Source of the DNA: Mesorhizobium qingshengii
GTDB taxonomy: Bacteria > Pseudomonadota > Alphaproteobacteria > Rhizobiales > Rhizobiaceae
Length of the DNA: 64,000 nt
NCBI RefSeq assembly: GCF_900103325.1
Contig: NZ_FMXM01000024.1
Coordinates: 41,344 to 105,343, forward strand
Direction: 5' to 3'
Position 1 is the first letter of the stretch; each line of letters starts with the position of its first letter. Below, one piece after another: positions 1 through 8,652 of the stretch. Under the pieces are notes generated by a model that worked only from the letters and a program-made list of their open reading frames with translations, had not been told where the DNA came from and made no database searches. The translations under genes and the position numbers were made by a program.

Positions 1-648
1 ACCGATGCCGACATCGCGCCATTCGAGGGTTCGATCGGGCAAGACTTTGTAGATGGCAGCGAACATCAGGGAGATGAGGGCAAACGATACGATGGCGTTG
101 ATCATGCCAAGGATGATCGTGCCAAACGGAAGGCGAGCGTTGATGATGTCTCCAAGTGCCGTGATCGCGGCGCTGGCAACGAGAGACACGAGCAACATGA
201 AACCGAGCGCGGCGACCAACCCCAGACTGACGGCACGTGCCCGCAGAAGTCGTGACAAGGAACTGCCCTGCGGTTCGACCTTCCAAATCGTGTTCAGTGA
301 CTGCTGCATTTCGCCAAAGACGCCGGACGCGGCCACCAACAAGGTGACGCTACCGATCACTGCGGCCCAGGTTCCGTACAGCTTGTTCGAGGCACTCTGC
401 AATGCAGTCTGAAGGAGGTCGGCACTTTTTGGTCCCATTAGCCCAGAGATCTGGGCAGACAAGGCCATTTGGGCGGCATCATGACCGAAAACGAGACCTG
501 CGATAGCGACCACGATCAGCAAAATTGGCGCCAGCGATGTGGCAGCATAAAAAGCCATCGCAGCACCATGACTAAGAGCGTTGTCATTGACGAAGCCGAC
601 TACGCTCTCTTGTATCAAATGCCAAGCTCGCGAAATGCATGCGTTCAT
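1..648 (-). CDS. YihY/BrkB (RbN-like) inner-membrane protein, 3' end outside the window
   Basis: Reading the minus strand from the ATG at 648 gives 216 uninterrupted codons running off the left edge, so the C-terminus is missing. The N-terminus (SHGAAMAFYAATSLAPILLIVV) and the later block SNKLYGTWAAVIGSVTLLVAA are typical of the YihY/BrkB family, multi-pass membrane proteins once misnamed ribonuclease BN. At least four hydrophobic segments are visible, around residues 28-50, 85-105, 130-155 and 175-200. The molecular function of the family is not settled. No operon partner is visible; the next gene, the relaxase at 871-3159, lies on the same strand upstream but belongs to the mobilisation block. 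Confidence 0.8.
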   Translation of the reverse strand, partial: MNACISRAWHLIQESVVGFVNDNALSHGAAMAFYAATSLAPILLIVVAIAGLVFGHDAAQMALSAQISGLMGPKSADLLQTALQSASNKLYGTWAAVIGSVTLLVAASGVFGEMQQSLNTIWKVEPQGSSLSRLLRARAVSLGLVAALGFMLLVSLVASAAITALGDIINARLPFGTIILGMINAIVSFALISLMFAAIYKVLPDRTLEWRDVGIG

Positions 649-870
649 GAATTGAGTACCTTCGGGCGGCGCCCGCCGCCGGCCTCCGCAAAATCATATC
701 AAGAACCCTGCAAGAGTAATGTGGTTGCACGAAAAGATGCGCCGTCAGATGCGGCGTTGCGACCGCCTTTGGTGGCGATGGTAGAACCGTCCTTGGCTGA
801 GCCCGGCCAAGTCACTCCCTAGACGAACGTGGCGGAGATTCATTGCCTAGGTTTTCGTCCTTCATCAGAT

Positions 871-3159
871 CTAACGCTCGCGCTCCCCGTCCTTCCTAAT
901 TTCGCGTTCCAGCTCCCGCAGACGCAGAACCTGCTGCCGCGGAGGATCGGCGGCCGAGCTCTCGCGCCCGACAGGACCGGACGTTCGCTGCGCGGGCGCG
1001 GGAGCCTTTGATGGTAGCCGATCGACGCCGTCTGGCACTTGATCATCCCTCGCCCGGCTTTCGGCGAGGATGCGTTCCGACTCGGCGTCTCTCAGCGGAT
1101 CGGCCTGGCGTGCGGCGTCCCTCCCCGCCATATCTTGCGCGACGTTCACAGGGGGCACCATCCGACCATGGGCGCCTGGAGGGGTAGGGTCATCCATCCC
1201 ATCGCTGTTTCGTGCATTTGCCTCAGTAGCTCGATCTCGATTGGCGTTGCGGGCGTACCGCCCCTCGTTCGGCGTCCGGTTGATTGCCTCCCGGACTGTC
1301 TCAGTCGCGAGCATGGCGTCGTTGCCGCGCTCGACGACCTGCTCGCCATGCCGGGCAATCGCTCGGCCCCAGGCCTCGTTATCGGCCTCTGGCCGCGCGG
1401 CGGGCGGCGTTGTGACCTCACCTTCGCTGAGCTCCAGATATTCCCGACGGATACTGACGACATCACGCGCAGCGGTGGCAATCTCGTCATAGTCATGCCG
1501 CTCCCAAGGTTCGATGTTTGCTTCGACGCCGGAAAGCACGGTCTCGATGCGCTTTTGATAGGCCTCGAATTCTGGGCGTGACATCTGTTTCATAGCAGCC
1601 TTCTCGATTTCGATCAGGGATCGCAATAAGACCTTATTGCTCGGACGATGAGTGGTAGAGGCGCTGAATTCGGCGTTGTGTTCAATCAGGCTCGAAGCAA
1701 TGTTCATACGCTCAAAGTGCTGTTGCGCGAAGTTTGCGAGTTCCTTGTTTTCGGCGGCAGCGGAAAGTTCCCGCCAAGCCGCGGCCGCCGCGACAACGTA
1801 TGGCCGGCTGCGTTCAGCCGTTGCAGAAGTCGCTATATTCTCGCGCTTCGCATCATAGCGTGCCTGCGCGGCTTGGCTTGTGCCTTCATGTTCTGTCCTG
1901 CCAGCATAGCTGACCGGACGGACCTGGTTCCGCGCATAGGCCGGCGGGCTCGCCTGATCGCGCCGGTCGGTCAATTCCATATTGATGCCATGCTCCCGCG
2001 CCTTCTCCGCCATGAGCTCCCGCCACGCTCGAAACACGCGCGGGCTGGTGACGACGCGCTCGCCAATGTCGGAACGCAACGTAATTATGGCATGGGCATG
2101 GATGTGCGGCCGCTTGCCGCCTTCAACCATTTGCCTGGGATCGTCGGACGGGTCGTGCACGGCAAAGATATAGCGGTGCCCCGCAAACCTCTCGCCCAGG
2201 AAATCCCGGACAGCGTCCTGGAAAGCCGCCAGATCGGTTCCGGGACGCGCAGAAACAATCAGGTGCATGACGTCCCTGCCCTTGCGGCTGTGCATCTCGT
2301 GGCGCCAGTCCTTCTGCACGAGATTGCCCGCGTCCTGCGGCGTGCTGATCAGACGGCCCGTCTCATCGCGGACCTCCCCGTCGAAGCGCCCCACAAGATC
2401 CCGCACGCGCGCCGTGGCAAACCGTATTCCGTTGCCGTACCAGTGGAACCGGAAACGCGCCTCCACGGTGCCCCCCAACTGGCTGTCGTCGAAGCGCTGC
2501 TGGACGATCTCCGCCGCCTTGCCGTCACCCGTCAACCGCTCGCCGGTTGGGTCGCGCAGCATAGTCACCCCACGAATGGCAACACTGTTCTCCGCCCCCT
2601 TGTCGATGGCGAAAACGAAGCGCCGGTCCCCGAGTCCCGCCTTCAGCATCTCGCGGGCATCCAGATAGGGATCTCGTCTGTCGAAGGAAGCATGTCCAAC
2701 CGTGACGTTGAAAACGGCGACATCCCGGCTGTCAGCGCGATTGTCGAACAGATGCTCCCATTCGCTACGCAAAGCACTCAATGCGTTCTTTCCCGAAACG
2801 CGCACCCCGCGATCGCTCTCGACAGCGAGTTGACCATCCCTGGCCGCATAGCTGATCATGGCGCCGACGCGACCGCTGCCGCCGTAACTGGCGAGCTTGA
2901 CCACAGCGGGCTGGCTGCCGCGCGCCAGCGCCTCGAAGCGCGAGCGCATCGCACGGCCCGTCTCGCTGCCGGCCTGCAGGCTCGGCCACCCTGCCGGCCT
3001 GGCACGCCCAGCAGGCCGGGCCTCCGGCAGGAACGCTGCCCCTCCCTTCTTCCGCCAGTCCCAATCGCGTTCTGGCTTATGACCCATCTGAAGCTGATGC
3101 AGAAGCGCAGCGCGCCGACGCTCCCAATCCCGTTCGAAGGCGCCGAGGAAGAATTCCAT
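871..3159 (-). CDS. Relaxase/mobilisation nuclease (VirD2/MobA-like)
   Basis: A 762-aa protein that should nick DNA at oriT and stay covalently bound through a tyrosine during conjugative transfer. The histidine-triad metal-binding motif HIHAHAI sits at residues 352-358, and a candidate catalytic tyrosine lies in ISYAAR (Tyr104). The gap between these motifs is long (about 250 residues) and includes a strongly charged block. The last 300 residues are charged and low in complexity. Its ATG overlaps the mobC stop in an ATGA, so the two are translationally coupled. The order mobC-relaxase next to ParA and ArdC-like genes resembles rhizobial ICE transfer regions (inference). The antisense strand has a 555-codon open frame, taken as a shadow. 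Confidence 0.88.
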   Translation of the reverse strand: MEFFLGAFERDWERRRAALLHQLQMGHKPERDWDWRKKGGAAFLPEARPAGRARPAGWPSLQAGSETGRAMRSRFEALARGSQPAVVKLASYGGSGRVGAMISYAARDGQLAVESDRGVRVSGKNALSALRSEWEHLFDNRADSRDVAVFNVTVGHASFDRRDPYLDAREMLKAGLGDRRFVFAIDKGAENSVAIRGVTMLRDPTGERLTGDGKAAEIVQQRFDDSQLGGTVEARFRFHWYGNGIRFATARVRDLVGRFDGEVRDETGRLISTPQDAGNLVQKDWRHEMHSRKGRDVMHLIVSARPGTDLAAFQDAVRDFLGERFAGHRYIFAVHDPSDDPRQMVEGGKRPHIHAHAIITLRSDIGERVVTSPRVFRAWRELMAEKAREHGINMELTDRRDQASPPAYARNQVRPVSYAGRTEHEGTSQAAQARYDAKRENIATSATAERSRPYVVAAAAAWRELSAAAENKELANFAQQHFERMNIASSLIEHNAEFSASTTHRPSNKVLLRSLIEIEKAAMKQMSRPEFEAYQKRIETVLSGVEANIEPWERHDYDEIATAARDVVSIRREYLELSEGEVTTPPAARPEADNEAWGRAIARHGEQVVERGNDAMLATETVREAINRTPNEGRYARNANRDRATEANARNSDGMDDPTPPGAHGRMVPPVNVAQDMAGRDAARQADPLRDAESERILAESRARDDQVPDGVDRLPSKAPAPAQRTSGPVGRESSAADPPRQQVLRLRELEREIRKDGERER

Positions 3160-3563
3160 CAGCCCGGCTCGCGACGACGGGCTGCGCCGGCTTGCTTCGT
3201 CATCGCCGCCAATTCAGCCGCGACCGTCGTCGCAACCGCCCTGGCATTGTCGACAGCGCCGCCCAAGTCGAGGATGTCCACGGATCGCCCGGCATTCATG
3301 GCACGTGCAAAATGATTGAGGCCGTGGCCAACCATACGCATGTCGTGACCGAGCAGTCGAATGACCTCCCGATCGGCAGTATTGAGGAATGGTTGCGTGC
3401 CTGCACCTTCGAGCGACAGCGAGCGAAGGAAGGCCGAAATCGACAGGCCGGCCTTGGCAGCCGCGGCTTCAACCGCTGAGAACTCGTCCTCGGAAAAGCG
3501 GATGTGAGCGACTTTCGCTCGCCTTATGACCTTCCTGGAAGGCGGTCCGTTCTGGTTCGCCAT
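3159..3563 (-). CDS. mobC: MobC-like relaxosome accessory protein
   Basis: A 134-aa protein from the ATG at 3563 (an upstream in-frame ATG at 3575 would add MRRP). The segment KVAHIRFSEDEFSAVEAAAAKAGLSISAFLRSLSLEG is a ribbon-helix-helix-like DNA-binding region. The following HDMRMVGHGLNHFARAMNAG block fits the MobC family, whose members bind oriT and help relaxase access the nick site. The stop overlaps the relaxase start. The intergenic region just upstream of mobC is rich in inverted repeats, the expected place for its target. Confidence 0.78.
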   Translation of the reverse strand: MANQNGPPSRKVIRRAKVAHIRFSEDEFSAVEAAAAKAGLSISAFLRSLSLEGAGTQPFLNTADREVIRLLGHDMRMVGHGLNHFARAMNAGRSVDILDLGGAVDNARAVATTVAAELAAMTKQAGAARRREPG

Positions 3564-3594
3564 CGGCCGTCTCATTGTGATTGCGGTCGCAGGC

Positions 3595-3690
3595 CGCGGA
3601 TCGAGGGCCAGTCCCTCGATCGTCAGGAAAACGTATCACGTTTTTCCGTATCCTGCCAAGCCAAAATGGATCCCAAAAACTGGCTTTTTC
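3595..3690. other. Candidate oriT: cluster of inverted repeats upstream of mobC-relaxase
   Basis: Three inverted repeats follow each other. GATCGAGGG / CCCTCGATC (3599-3607 and 3613-3621) encloses a 5-nt loop. GGAAAACG (3626-3633) pairs with CGTTTTTCC (3639-3647, one base bulged). AAGCCA (3658-3663) pairs with TGGCTT (3681-3686). The local base composition is AT-richer than the flanking genes. Relaxase genes are commonly encoded beside their oriT, which makes this the best candidate here; the nick site cannot be assigned by eye. Confidence 0.45.
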
Positions 3691-3740
3691 TCCATAAATG
3701 AGTTTTTCGCATCCACTATGACCGTTATTTTACCTGATTG

Positions 3741-3806
3741 TGTGTTTCCATCCTTGTCTGTTTCGACACCCACTCGAACAAGGATTCGTGTGTCAGTAGA
3801 AACACA
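3741..3806. promoter_or_regulatory. Nested inverted repeats upstream of parA (parS-like site or operator)
   Basis: An outer inverted repeat TGTGTTTC (3741-3748) / GAAACACA (3799-3806) encloses an inner pair ATCCTTGT (3750-3757) / ACAAGGAT (3778-3785). A third pair, TTCGA / TCGAA (3762-3766 and 3774-3778), lies inside. The array ends 20 bp before the parA ATG. Nested symmetry directly upstream of a ParA operon suggests binding by the RHH partner encoded at 4516-4893, acting as centromere, operator or both. This is inference from position and symmetry. Confidence 0.45.
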
Positions 3807-3826
3807 TTTTTGTAGGGGAAAGCCGC

Positions 3827-4519
3827 ATGACTGTCGTGATTTCCGCCATCAATGGCAAGGGCGGTGCCGGCAAGACCACCACGCTCATGAACATCGCCGG
3901 CGAATATGCGCTTCGCGGCCGGATGGTCGGCATGATCGACATGGACCCGCGCAACAATCTGACGAAGTGGTGGAGCGATTGTCACGACAAGGGGGCGCAA
4001 GCAGACGGCATCGATGTCGTCAGTCACAAGACGGCAAAGGCACTTGTGGCGTTTTGCGAGCGCAAGGAAGGGCTGTTCGATGTTCTCCTCATCGACACGC
4101 CGGGGGAAGACACCGCGATCGTCGATCCAGTGATTGAGCGGTCCGATCTGGTGATCTCGCCGATCCAGCCGTCAAAGCGAGAGGTGCTCGGCGCGATCGA
4201 AAGCTTCAATGCGGTCGCGCGCATAAACGACACTGCCAGGCGCAACTGCCAACACGCGGTGTTGCGCACCCGCATCTCGCTGCCGGTCCGACACACCGAA
4301 CTCTATCGCAAGATTCGGCCTATCATGGAGGAGAAGGTCGGCACATATCTGTTCAGGACCGAGGTGTTTGAGCGCAACGTCTACAAAGATCTTCACAACG
4401 GTGTTGGCACACTCCAGATGCAGGAGGTGACGGAGGCGATCGCGAAGGCACGGCGGGAAACCCAGGCATTGGTGCGTGAGATCGATGCACTGCTTGCGAG
4501 CAGCGGGGAAGCAGAATGA
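3827..4519 (+). CDS. parA: ParA/MinD-type partition ATPase
   Basis: A 230-aa ATPase. The deviant Walker A GKGGAGKTT starts at residue 10, the Walker A' region MIDMDPRNNL follows, and the Walker B-like LLIDTPG is present, all as in small type Ib ParA proteins. It probably acts with the small RHH protein encoded next (4-nt ATGA overlap) to position or stabilise the mobile element, or to aid transfer. The start is preceded by AGGGGAA at good spacing. Absence of an N-terminal HTH means an upstream operator would be bound by the partner protein. Confidence 0.88.
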   Translation: MTVVISAINGKGGAGKTTTLMNIAGEYALRGRMVGMIDMDPRNNLTKWWSDCHDKGAQADGIDVVSHKTAKALVAFCERKEGLFDVLLIDTPGEDTAIVDPVIERSDLVISPIQPSKREVLGAIESFNAVARINDTARRNCQHAVLRTRISLPVRHTELYRKIRPIMEEKVGTYLFRTEVFERNVYKDLHNGVGTLQMQEVTEAIAKARRETQALVREIDALLASSGEAE

Positions 4520-4893
4520 CACGCAAGGACAGTTTGTCGTTGGATGAATTCCGCACGGCGCCGCGCAAGCGTTTCCCGACGGGAACATCGGAACCCAGTC
4601 GAGGTCAGGAACCACCCGTTCCCAAGCCCGAACCGGGCCAGGAAGCAGGGGGCGGCTCTCCCGTGCAGATTGAAGGCGAATGGAGGGATGATGGCGCGCG
4701 TCGGCAGGACGCAAGAAAGGCGCTCCGTCAGATGAAGCGCGAGCGCACAAAGGGCGCCAGCCATTTCGTCAATGTCAACCTCGACCGCGAGACCAAGCGT
4801 CGCCTTAAGCTTGCAGCCTTCCATACAGAGACATCAATGCAGATGATCATGGAGCGCGCCATCCACGCCTATCTCGATGATCATGGCCTCTGA
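4516..4893 (+). CDS. Small ribbon-helix-helix partner of ParA (putative centromere-binding protein)
   Basis: A 125-aa protein with a disordered, Pro/Gly/Glu-rich first half (residues 1-75). The compact C-terminal segment HFVNVNLDRETKRRLKLAAFHTETSMQMIMERAIHAYLDD has the beta-strand plus two-helix pattern of RHH/CopG/ParG proteins. It is translationally coupled to parA by an ATGA overlap. Type Ib partition operons encode exactly such a small RHH protein after ParA, so binding to the inverted repeats at 3741-3806 is a reasonable inference. Confidence 0.65.
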   Translation: MTRKDSLSLDEFRTAPRKRFPTGTSEPSRGQEPPVPKPEPGQEAGGGSPVQIEGEWRDDGARRQDARKALRQMKRERTKGASHFVNVNLDRETKRRLKLAAFHTETSMQMIMERAIHAYLDDHGL

Positions 4894-4937
4894 AGTGCCG
4901 GGCTGATTGGCTTCGCAAAGAGGACCAGTGGTGGAAA

Positions 4938-4967
4938 TTGATCTCGACCGGGTTCGTCTGCTATATA
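4938..4967 (+). promoter_or_regulatory. Candidate sigma-70 promoter for the HTH gene at 5078
   Basis: TTGATC (4938-4943) and TATATA (4962-4967) are separated by 18 bp. Transcription would start near 4975, giving a leader of about 100 nt before the ATG at 5078. It is the only good -35/-10 pair in the gap between 4894 and 5077. Confidence 0.4.
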
Positions 4968-5077
4968 AGCGATCATTGAGGTTCTGATTTCACGGTGTTG
5001 GAGCCTCACTGCCCGAATATCCAGGGTCATTGTGACATGGATTTCGCGGGCTAACAGGATCGGGCTCAGCCACTTAC

Positions 5078-5557
5078 ATGGCAATCAAGGACGTACGCGC
5101 GTATATCGACAAGCATGGGCTCGTCGAAACGAGGGATGACGAAATCGAAAAGCCGCTCTATCGGAAACCCGGCTTCGAAGGCATTCGAAGCTTCTCCGAG
5201 ATGGAACGGATTTTCAGCCGTGTGATCCGCGAAAAACGTGACGGTCACAATCTCAACCGGGCCCAGACCGCCATGATGGTCGGGCTTCATGAGCTGATTT
5301 TTGCCCGTTATGAGCGGGCTTTCTCGAAGCTCACCGTCACCCGCTTGATCCATCTTGCGGAGATCCTTGGGTTTTCGCCTATCGAGCTGCTTTATGCCGC
5401 GGCACCGCATTTGTTTGGCGACAGCCAGGAGGAAGCAGACGACAAGGTCAAGCTGATGCTTCGGATCCTCAACATGCCGGCTTCGACCACGCAGTCTCTC
5501 CTGCGGCTTATCGAGGGCCTTTCTCCGCCCGATGAAGACAAGATGGCGCAGCGCTGA
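5078..5557 (+). CDS. Helix-turn-helix protein of the mobilisation block
   Basis: A 159-aa protein. Residues about 55-110 (NLNRAQTAMMVGLHELIFARYERAFSKLTVTRLIHLAEILGFSPIELLYAAAP) read as an XRE/Cro-like helical domain: helix, recognition-like helix, then the LAEILGFSPIELL helix usual in these regulators. The flanks are charged and helical. It may regulate transfer genes of the element, but no target is evident. It is monocistronic, with its own candidate promoter upstream and a convergent neighbourhood downstream. Confidence 0.6.
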   Translation: MAIKDVRAYIDKHGLVETRDDEIEKPLYRKPGFEGIRSFSEMERIFSRVIREKRDGHNLNRAQTAMMVGLHELIFARYERAFSKLTVTRLIHLAEILGFSPIELLYAAAPHLFGDSQEEADDKVKLMLRILNMPASTTQSLLRLIEGLSPPDEDKMAQR

Positions 5558-5644
5558 TTGAAGGTTTTGTCGCCATCGTTCCCATAACCGGCGTGAATCG
5601 ATCACAACCTATTGATTCAAAACATGCGTTGGACGGCGTGGCTG

Positions 5645-5947
5645 ATGGCGCGGATAATCCGGGACATGCCCAATGGTCCCGTCCCGCAATTTCTGCGCCG
5701 AGTTGATCCGACCCGCAACATGGCGCGCTACTACACTCTGTCGCTTCAGCCGACGCTTTTCGGCGAGGTGTCGCTCGTGCGCCAATGGGGGCGTATCGGC
5801 ACCCGCGGAAGACAGAAAATCGAGTACTTTACGAAAGATGGCGAAGCGGTTTCGGCGTTGTCGAAGCTTGCGATGCAAAAACTAAGGCGGGGATATACCG
5901 GCGACGATCGTTCGTCGCCGGTATCGCGGTCGTCACACTGTGATTGA
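5645..5947 (+). CDS. WGR-domain protein
   Basis: About 100 aa from the ATG at 5645; an open frame continues upstream to 5612. The core RRVDPTRNMARYYTLSLQPTLFGEVSLVRQWGRIGTRGRQK contains the W-G-R signature. The WGR fold occurs in PARPs and in many short proteins encoded on rhizobial plasmids and ICEs, where it is thought to bind nucleic acid. The stop codon overlaps the 3' end of the convergent DUF2958 gene by 15 bp. The start is uncertain because the ribosome-binding site is weak. Confidence 0.75.
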   Translation: MARIIRDMPNGPVPQFLRRVDPTRNMARYYTLSLQPTLFGEVSLVRQWGRIGTRGRQKIEYFTKDGEAVSALSKLAMQKLRRGYTGDDRSSPVSRSSHCD

Positions 5948-6277
5948 GCCCGCCTCGTTTGCAAGATCGGCATATTCGGAGATCGGCCGTTCAGCCCTGA
6001 AAACGGTGTCCCGTTCGACGGGCAGGCCGACGGGGCCACGGATTGCTGCGATCTCCGACAGCTTGACCGTGCCGAGCTCCGGAAAGCCGACGCCGAGATC
6101 GCACAGCCCGAAGAGGATGTCGGGCTCATCCGGATCGGCTTGGCTGATGAGCCACGTCGCGTCAGCGTCCGGGGTGAACAGTTTCAAAACTGGATAGGGA
6201 TCGTAGTTCGGATTGGCCGCGGCACGCCTGCCGTTTTCGAGCAGCGTTCTCATGTCTTCCTCTGTGATGAGTTGCAT
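5933..6277 (-). CDS. DUF2958 family protein
   Basis: A 114-aa protein matching the DUF2958 pattern: MQLITEEDMRTLLENGR at the start, then PVLKLFTPDADATWLISQADPDEPDILFGLCDLGVGFPELGTVKLSEI. Members are widespread on alphaproteobacterial ICEs and plasmids beside DUF736 and ArdC genes. Their biochemical role is unknown. It forms part of the minus-strand series DUF736-DUF2958. Confidence 0.82.
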   Translation of the reverse strand: MQLITEEDMRTLLENGRRAAANPNYDPYPVLKLFTPDADATWLISQADPDEPDILFGLCDLGVGFPELGTVKLSEIAAIRGPVGLPVERDTVFRAERPISEYADLANEAGSITV

Positions 6278-6371
6278 GATCTGATGTCCTTGTTTGGAGA
6301 TGCCGATCCTGAAGTCGGCGGCGGATCTGAGAGAAGCCGGCCCCGCAGCGTGCAGGGCCGGCGCCTTGGGC

Positions 6372-6695
6372 TCAGGCCGGTGCGTTCCAGAGGATCACCT
6401 TCTTGGCGGGATCGTTGCCAGGGGCGGGAGCGACGTTGCCGTAGATGACGCCGATCTCGGGAGCCGACAGCTTCACCGAAGTGTACTCCTCACCTGTCTG
6501 CTTCGAGACCCGGTTCCAAGCCGCACCGAGCTCGAAGCCGTTGCGTCGTGCGATGATACGGAAGTCCGGGGCGTCCTCACTCGCCTTGGACGCGTTGGGT
6601 ACGATGGCGATCGGGACGTTGACGTTGAGGGTGGCAAGCGTGCCTTCCAGGGTGCCGTCCTGCTTGGCGGTAAGGTTTGCGATTGTGGTGGCCAT
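6372..6695 (-). CDS. DUF736 family protein
   Basis: A 107-aa protein starting at the ATG at 6695, preceded by a good AAGGAG site. The sequence MATTIANLTAKQDGTLEGTL, the block RIIARRNGFELGAAWNR and a C-terminal PAKKVILWNAPA match DUF736, a small beta-rich family found almost only on mobile elements of Alphaproteobacteria; its function is unknown. A small hairpin, ATCGGGA / TCCCGAT (6715-6721 and 6726-6732), lies 20 nt before the start. A decayed second copy lies on the opposite strand at 6883-7110. Confidence 0.85.
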   Translation of the reverse strand: MATTIANLTAKQDGTLEGTLATLNVNVPIAIVPNASKASEDAPDFRIIARRNGFELGAAWNRVSKQTGEEYTSVKLSAPEIGVIYGNVAPAPGNDPAKKVILWNAPA

Positions 6696-6882
6696 GGTAT
6701 GTCTCCTTCGGTTGATCGGGACCATTCCCGATGGCGCCAAAGGAGGGGACCGGCCGCCGCCGTCACCGAGCGTAGCGAGGGGAACCCCCTTGCGGGGTTG
6801 GCGGCACTAGGCGGGCGGTCTTCTACAAAGGCGACACAGATCGGAAATGGTCCTCGAAGCGACCGATCGGGGGAGGCAATCC

Positions 6883-7110
6883 ATGGCCACCATTGCAGGC
6901 CGTATCGCCAGCCGGGGGGCCAAACACGCGCCGTTGCTGATCTCAGCGCCCTTCGCCGCCGCTTGTACCGCGGCCGAAGTGCAGAAACGCGAGCCTCCGC
7001 CTTCACACGCGCAACGGCTCCGGGCTTGGTGCGGCTTGGAACCGGGTCTCGAAGCAGATCAGCGCTGCGGTTATGCCAGCCATCCAGGGTCGTCCGGAGC
7101 GGCCATGCTT
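6883..7110 (+). pseudogene. Decayed DUF736 paralogue
   Basis: The plus strand begins with ATG and MATIAGRIA, similar to the DUF736 start. Around 7000-7060, in another frame, it reads RNGSGLGAAWNRVSKQI. This closely matches RRNGFELGAAWNRVSKQT of the intact gene at 6372-6695, and the DNA is nearly identical over about 45 bp there. The change of frame between the two blocks and the loss of the C-terminal part show it is broken. It faces away from the intact gene. Confidence 0.65.
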
Positions 7111-7283
7111 GCGGGTAACGTCACGGCCCGCCACGGAAACGTGGTGGAAAGCGATGCTCGGAAACCTGTCGGTCTGATCAGCAGGAACCCAGCCCTGCGC
7201 CCTGCGGGGTCGGCGTCACGAACGATCGAAGGAGGAAGGGCAGCGGGGGCGGAAGCACGTGCCCGCGTCGAGAACGTCAGGTG

Positions 7284-7660
7284 TCAGATAGCAGTCAGCC
7301 AAGCGCGGATGTCATCGATTGAACGCATCAGGCCCGATGGTTCTCCCGCCCGCGATGAGGTTCCAGCTCTGCAAGAAGTCTTCGGGGTCGATGGTGCTGA
7401 CGATGATGGCTCGACCGCTGACGCATCGGCGCCCGCACAACCTCGTAAGGCGTTCCTTGACCAGCGCAGAGCCAAGCCCGCTGCCAGCGTGGTGGCGGTC
7501 GACCAGAGTTGCCCAATAGGCAGACAGCGGGCGGGTCGGGCGAGCGACCCGTGCGGATCGCGCGCTGGGCGGCATTCGGCCTATCACAGTCGGAGCAATG
7601 CCAGTAGTCGACGCCCTGGGAGCCGTGGTGAGCGCCAAGCACGCGCGTAAGATCACACGC
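7284..7660 (-). pseudogene. Remnant of a GNAT acetyltransferase toxin (TacT-like)
   Basis: Pieces in different frames of the minus strand line up with the intact toxin at 26530-27024. IRTGRSPDPPAVCLLG matches IRTGQPPDTVPCLLLG, HHAGSGLGSALVKERLTR matches GWAGRGIGTGLVKHALER, and SIDDIRAWLTAI matches the C-terminal SIADIAASI. At least two frameshifts separate them and no DUF1778 antitoxin gene is found beside it. It is therefore a dead GNAT toxin fragment inside the mobilisation block. Confidence 0.65.
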
Positions 7661-7710
7661 GTGCTGCCCCCCGTGCCGGTCTCCGGCACGGGGGAGCAGA
7701 TGAGTGGCGC

Positions 7711-8652
7711 TTACGCGGCGCCGTCGGTGAACCGCCAGACCGGGATGCCGAGCCTGCGGGCCTTGTCGGCGAGATTGTCGGTGATGCCAGAGCCAGGGAA
7801 GATGATGACCCCCGCCGGCATGACTGAAAGCAACTGATCGTTGCGGCGGAACGGCGCCGCCTTGGCGTGGCGATTCCAGTCGGGTTTGAAGGCGATCTGC
7901 GTGACCTTGCGACTTTCGGCCCAGCAGGCGGCGATGCGCTCGGCGCCGCGCGGGCTGCCGCCATGCAGGAGAACCATGTCGGGATGTTTTTCGCGCGCCT
8001 TGTCGAGGCTCTCCCAGATACGATCGTGACCGTTGAAATCCGTACCGCCGGCAAAGGCAATCTTGGTGCCGGCAGGGAGGAGCACTTCGGTCTCGGCACG
8101 CCGGCGCGCGGCAAGAAAGTCCCGGGAGTCGATGACGGCGGCGGTCATGTTGGCATGGTTGACTTTCGAGCCGGAGCGCGGGCGCCAACTGGAGCCGGTG
8201 TGTGCCTCGAACAGGTCGGCGGCTTCGTCACGCATGAACTCGAAAAGGTTGCGGCGATCGATGAGGCTGATGCCTTCGGCGATGAGTCGCTCCAGTTCGA
8301 CCGACTTCACCTCCGTGCCGTCTTGCTCCATTTGGCTGTCACGCTGCGTTCCCTCATTACGGTCGAGGTCACGTCTGACGCGATCGGCGGTGCGATGGAA
8401 GAGATTGGTTGTCGCCCAGAGCAGGTCGTCCAGGTCGGGCTCCAGGCGTGTGTCGCCCAGCACGCCCGCGAGTGTCTCAAAGATGCTTGCGAGCGCGTCG
8501 CTGAGCGCAGTTTCGTCCGGCAGTGGTCGCGGGTCCGGCTCGTCCTGGTTCGGGCGGTGACCATACATCTGCATTTCGAGGATGACCCGGTCGGTCGGCG
8601 AGCCGGCATGGTGGGGTTCAAAGCTGTCGTCGCGGGGAAGAGAGCGGTTCAT
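7711..8652 (-). CDS. DUF2493 (SLOG-like) protein
   Basis: A 313-aa protein from the ATG at 8652, preceded by GGAGG. The C-terminal third has AFAGGTDFNGHDRIWESLDKAREKHPDMVLLHGGSPRGAERIAACWAESRKVTQIAFKPDW followed by PAGVIIFPGSGITDNLADKA. This is the Rossmann-like nucleotide-binding fold of DUF2493/SLOG proteins, with GGSPRGAE as the phosphate-binding loop. The N-terminal half is acidic and helical. These proteins are constant companions of Toprim and ParB genes on rhizobial ICEs; the ligand is unknown. Confidence 0.82.
   Translation of the reverse strand: MNRSLPRDDSFEPHHAGSPTDRVILEMQMYGHRPNQDEPDPRPLPDETALSDALASIFETLAGVLGDTRLEPDLDDLLWATTNLFHRTADRVRRDLDRNEGTQRDSQMEQDGTEVKSVELERLIAEGISLIDRRNLFEFMRDEAADLFEAHTGSSWRPRSGSKVNHANMTAAVIDSRDFLAARRRAETEVLLPAGTKIAFAGGTDFNGHDRIWESLDKAREKHPDMVLLHGGSPRGAERIAACWAESRKVTQIAFKPDWNRHAKAAPFRRNDQLLSVMPAGVIIFPGSGITDNLADKARRLGIPVWRFTDGAA

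Noticed and set aside
1648..3315. A 555-codon plus-strand frame
   Set aside because: Antisense to the relaxase and mobC genes and compositionally biased; no domain visible.
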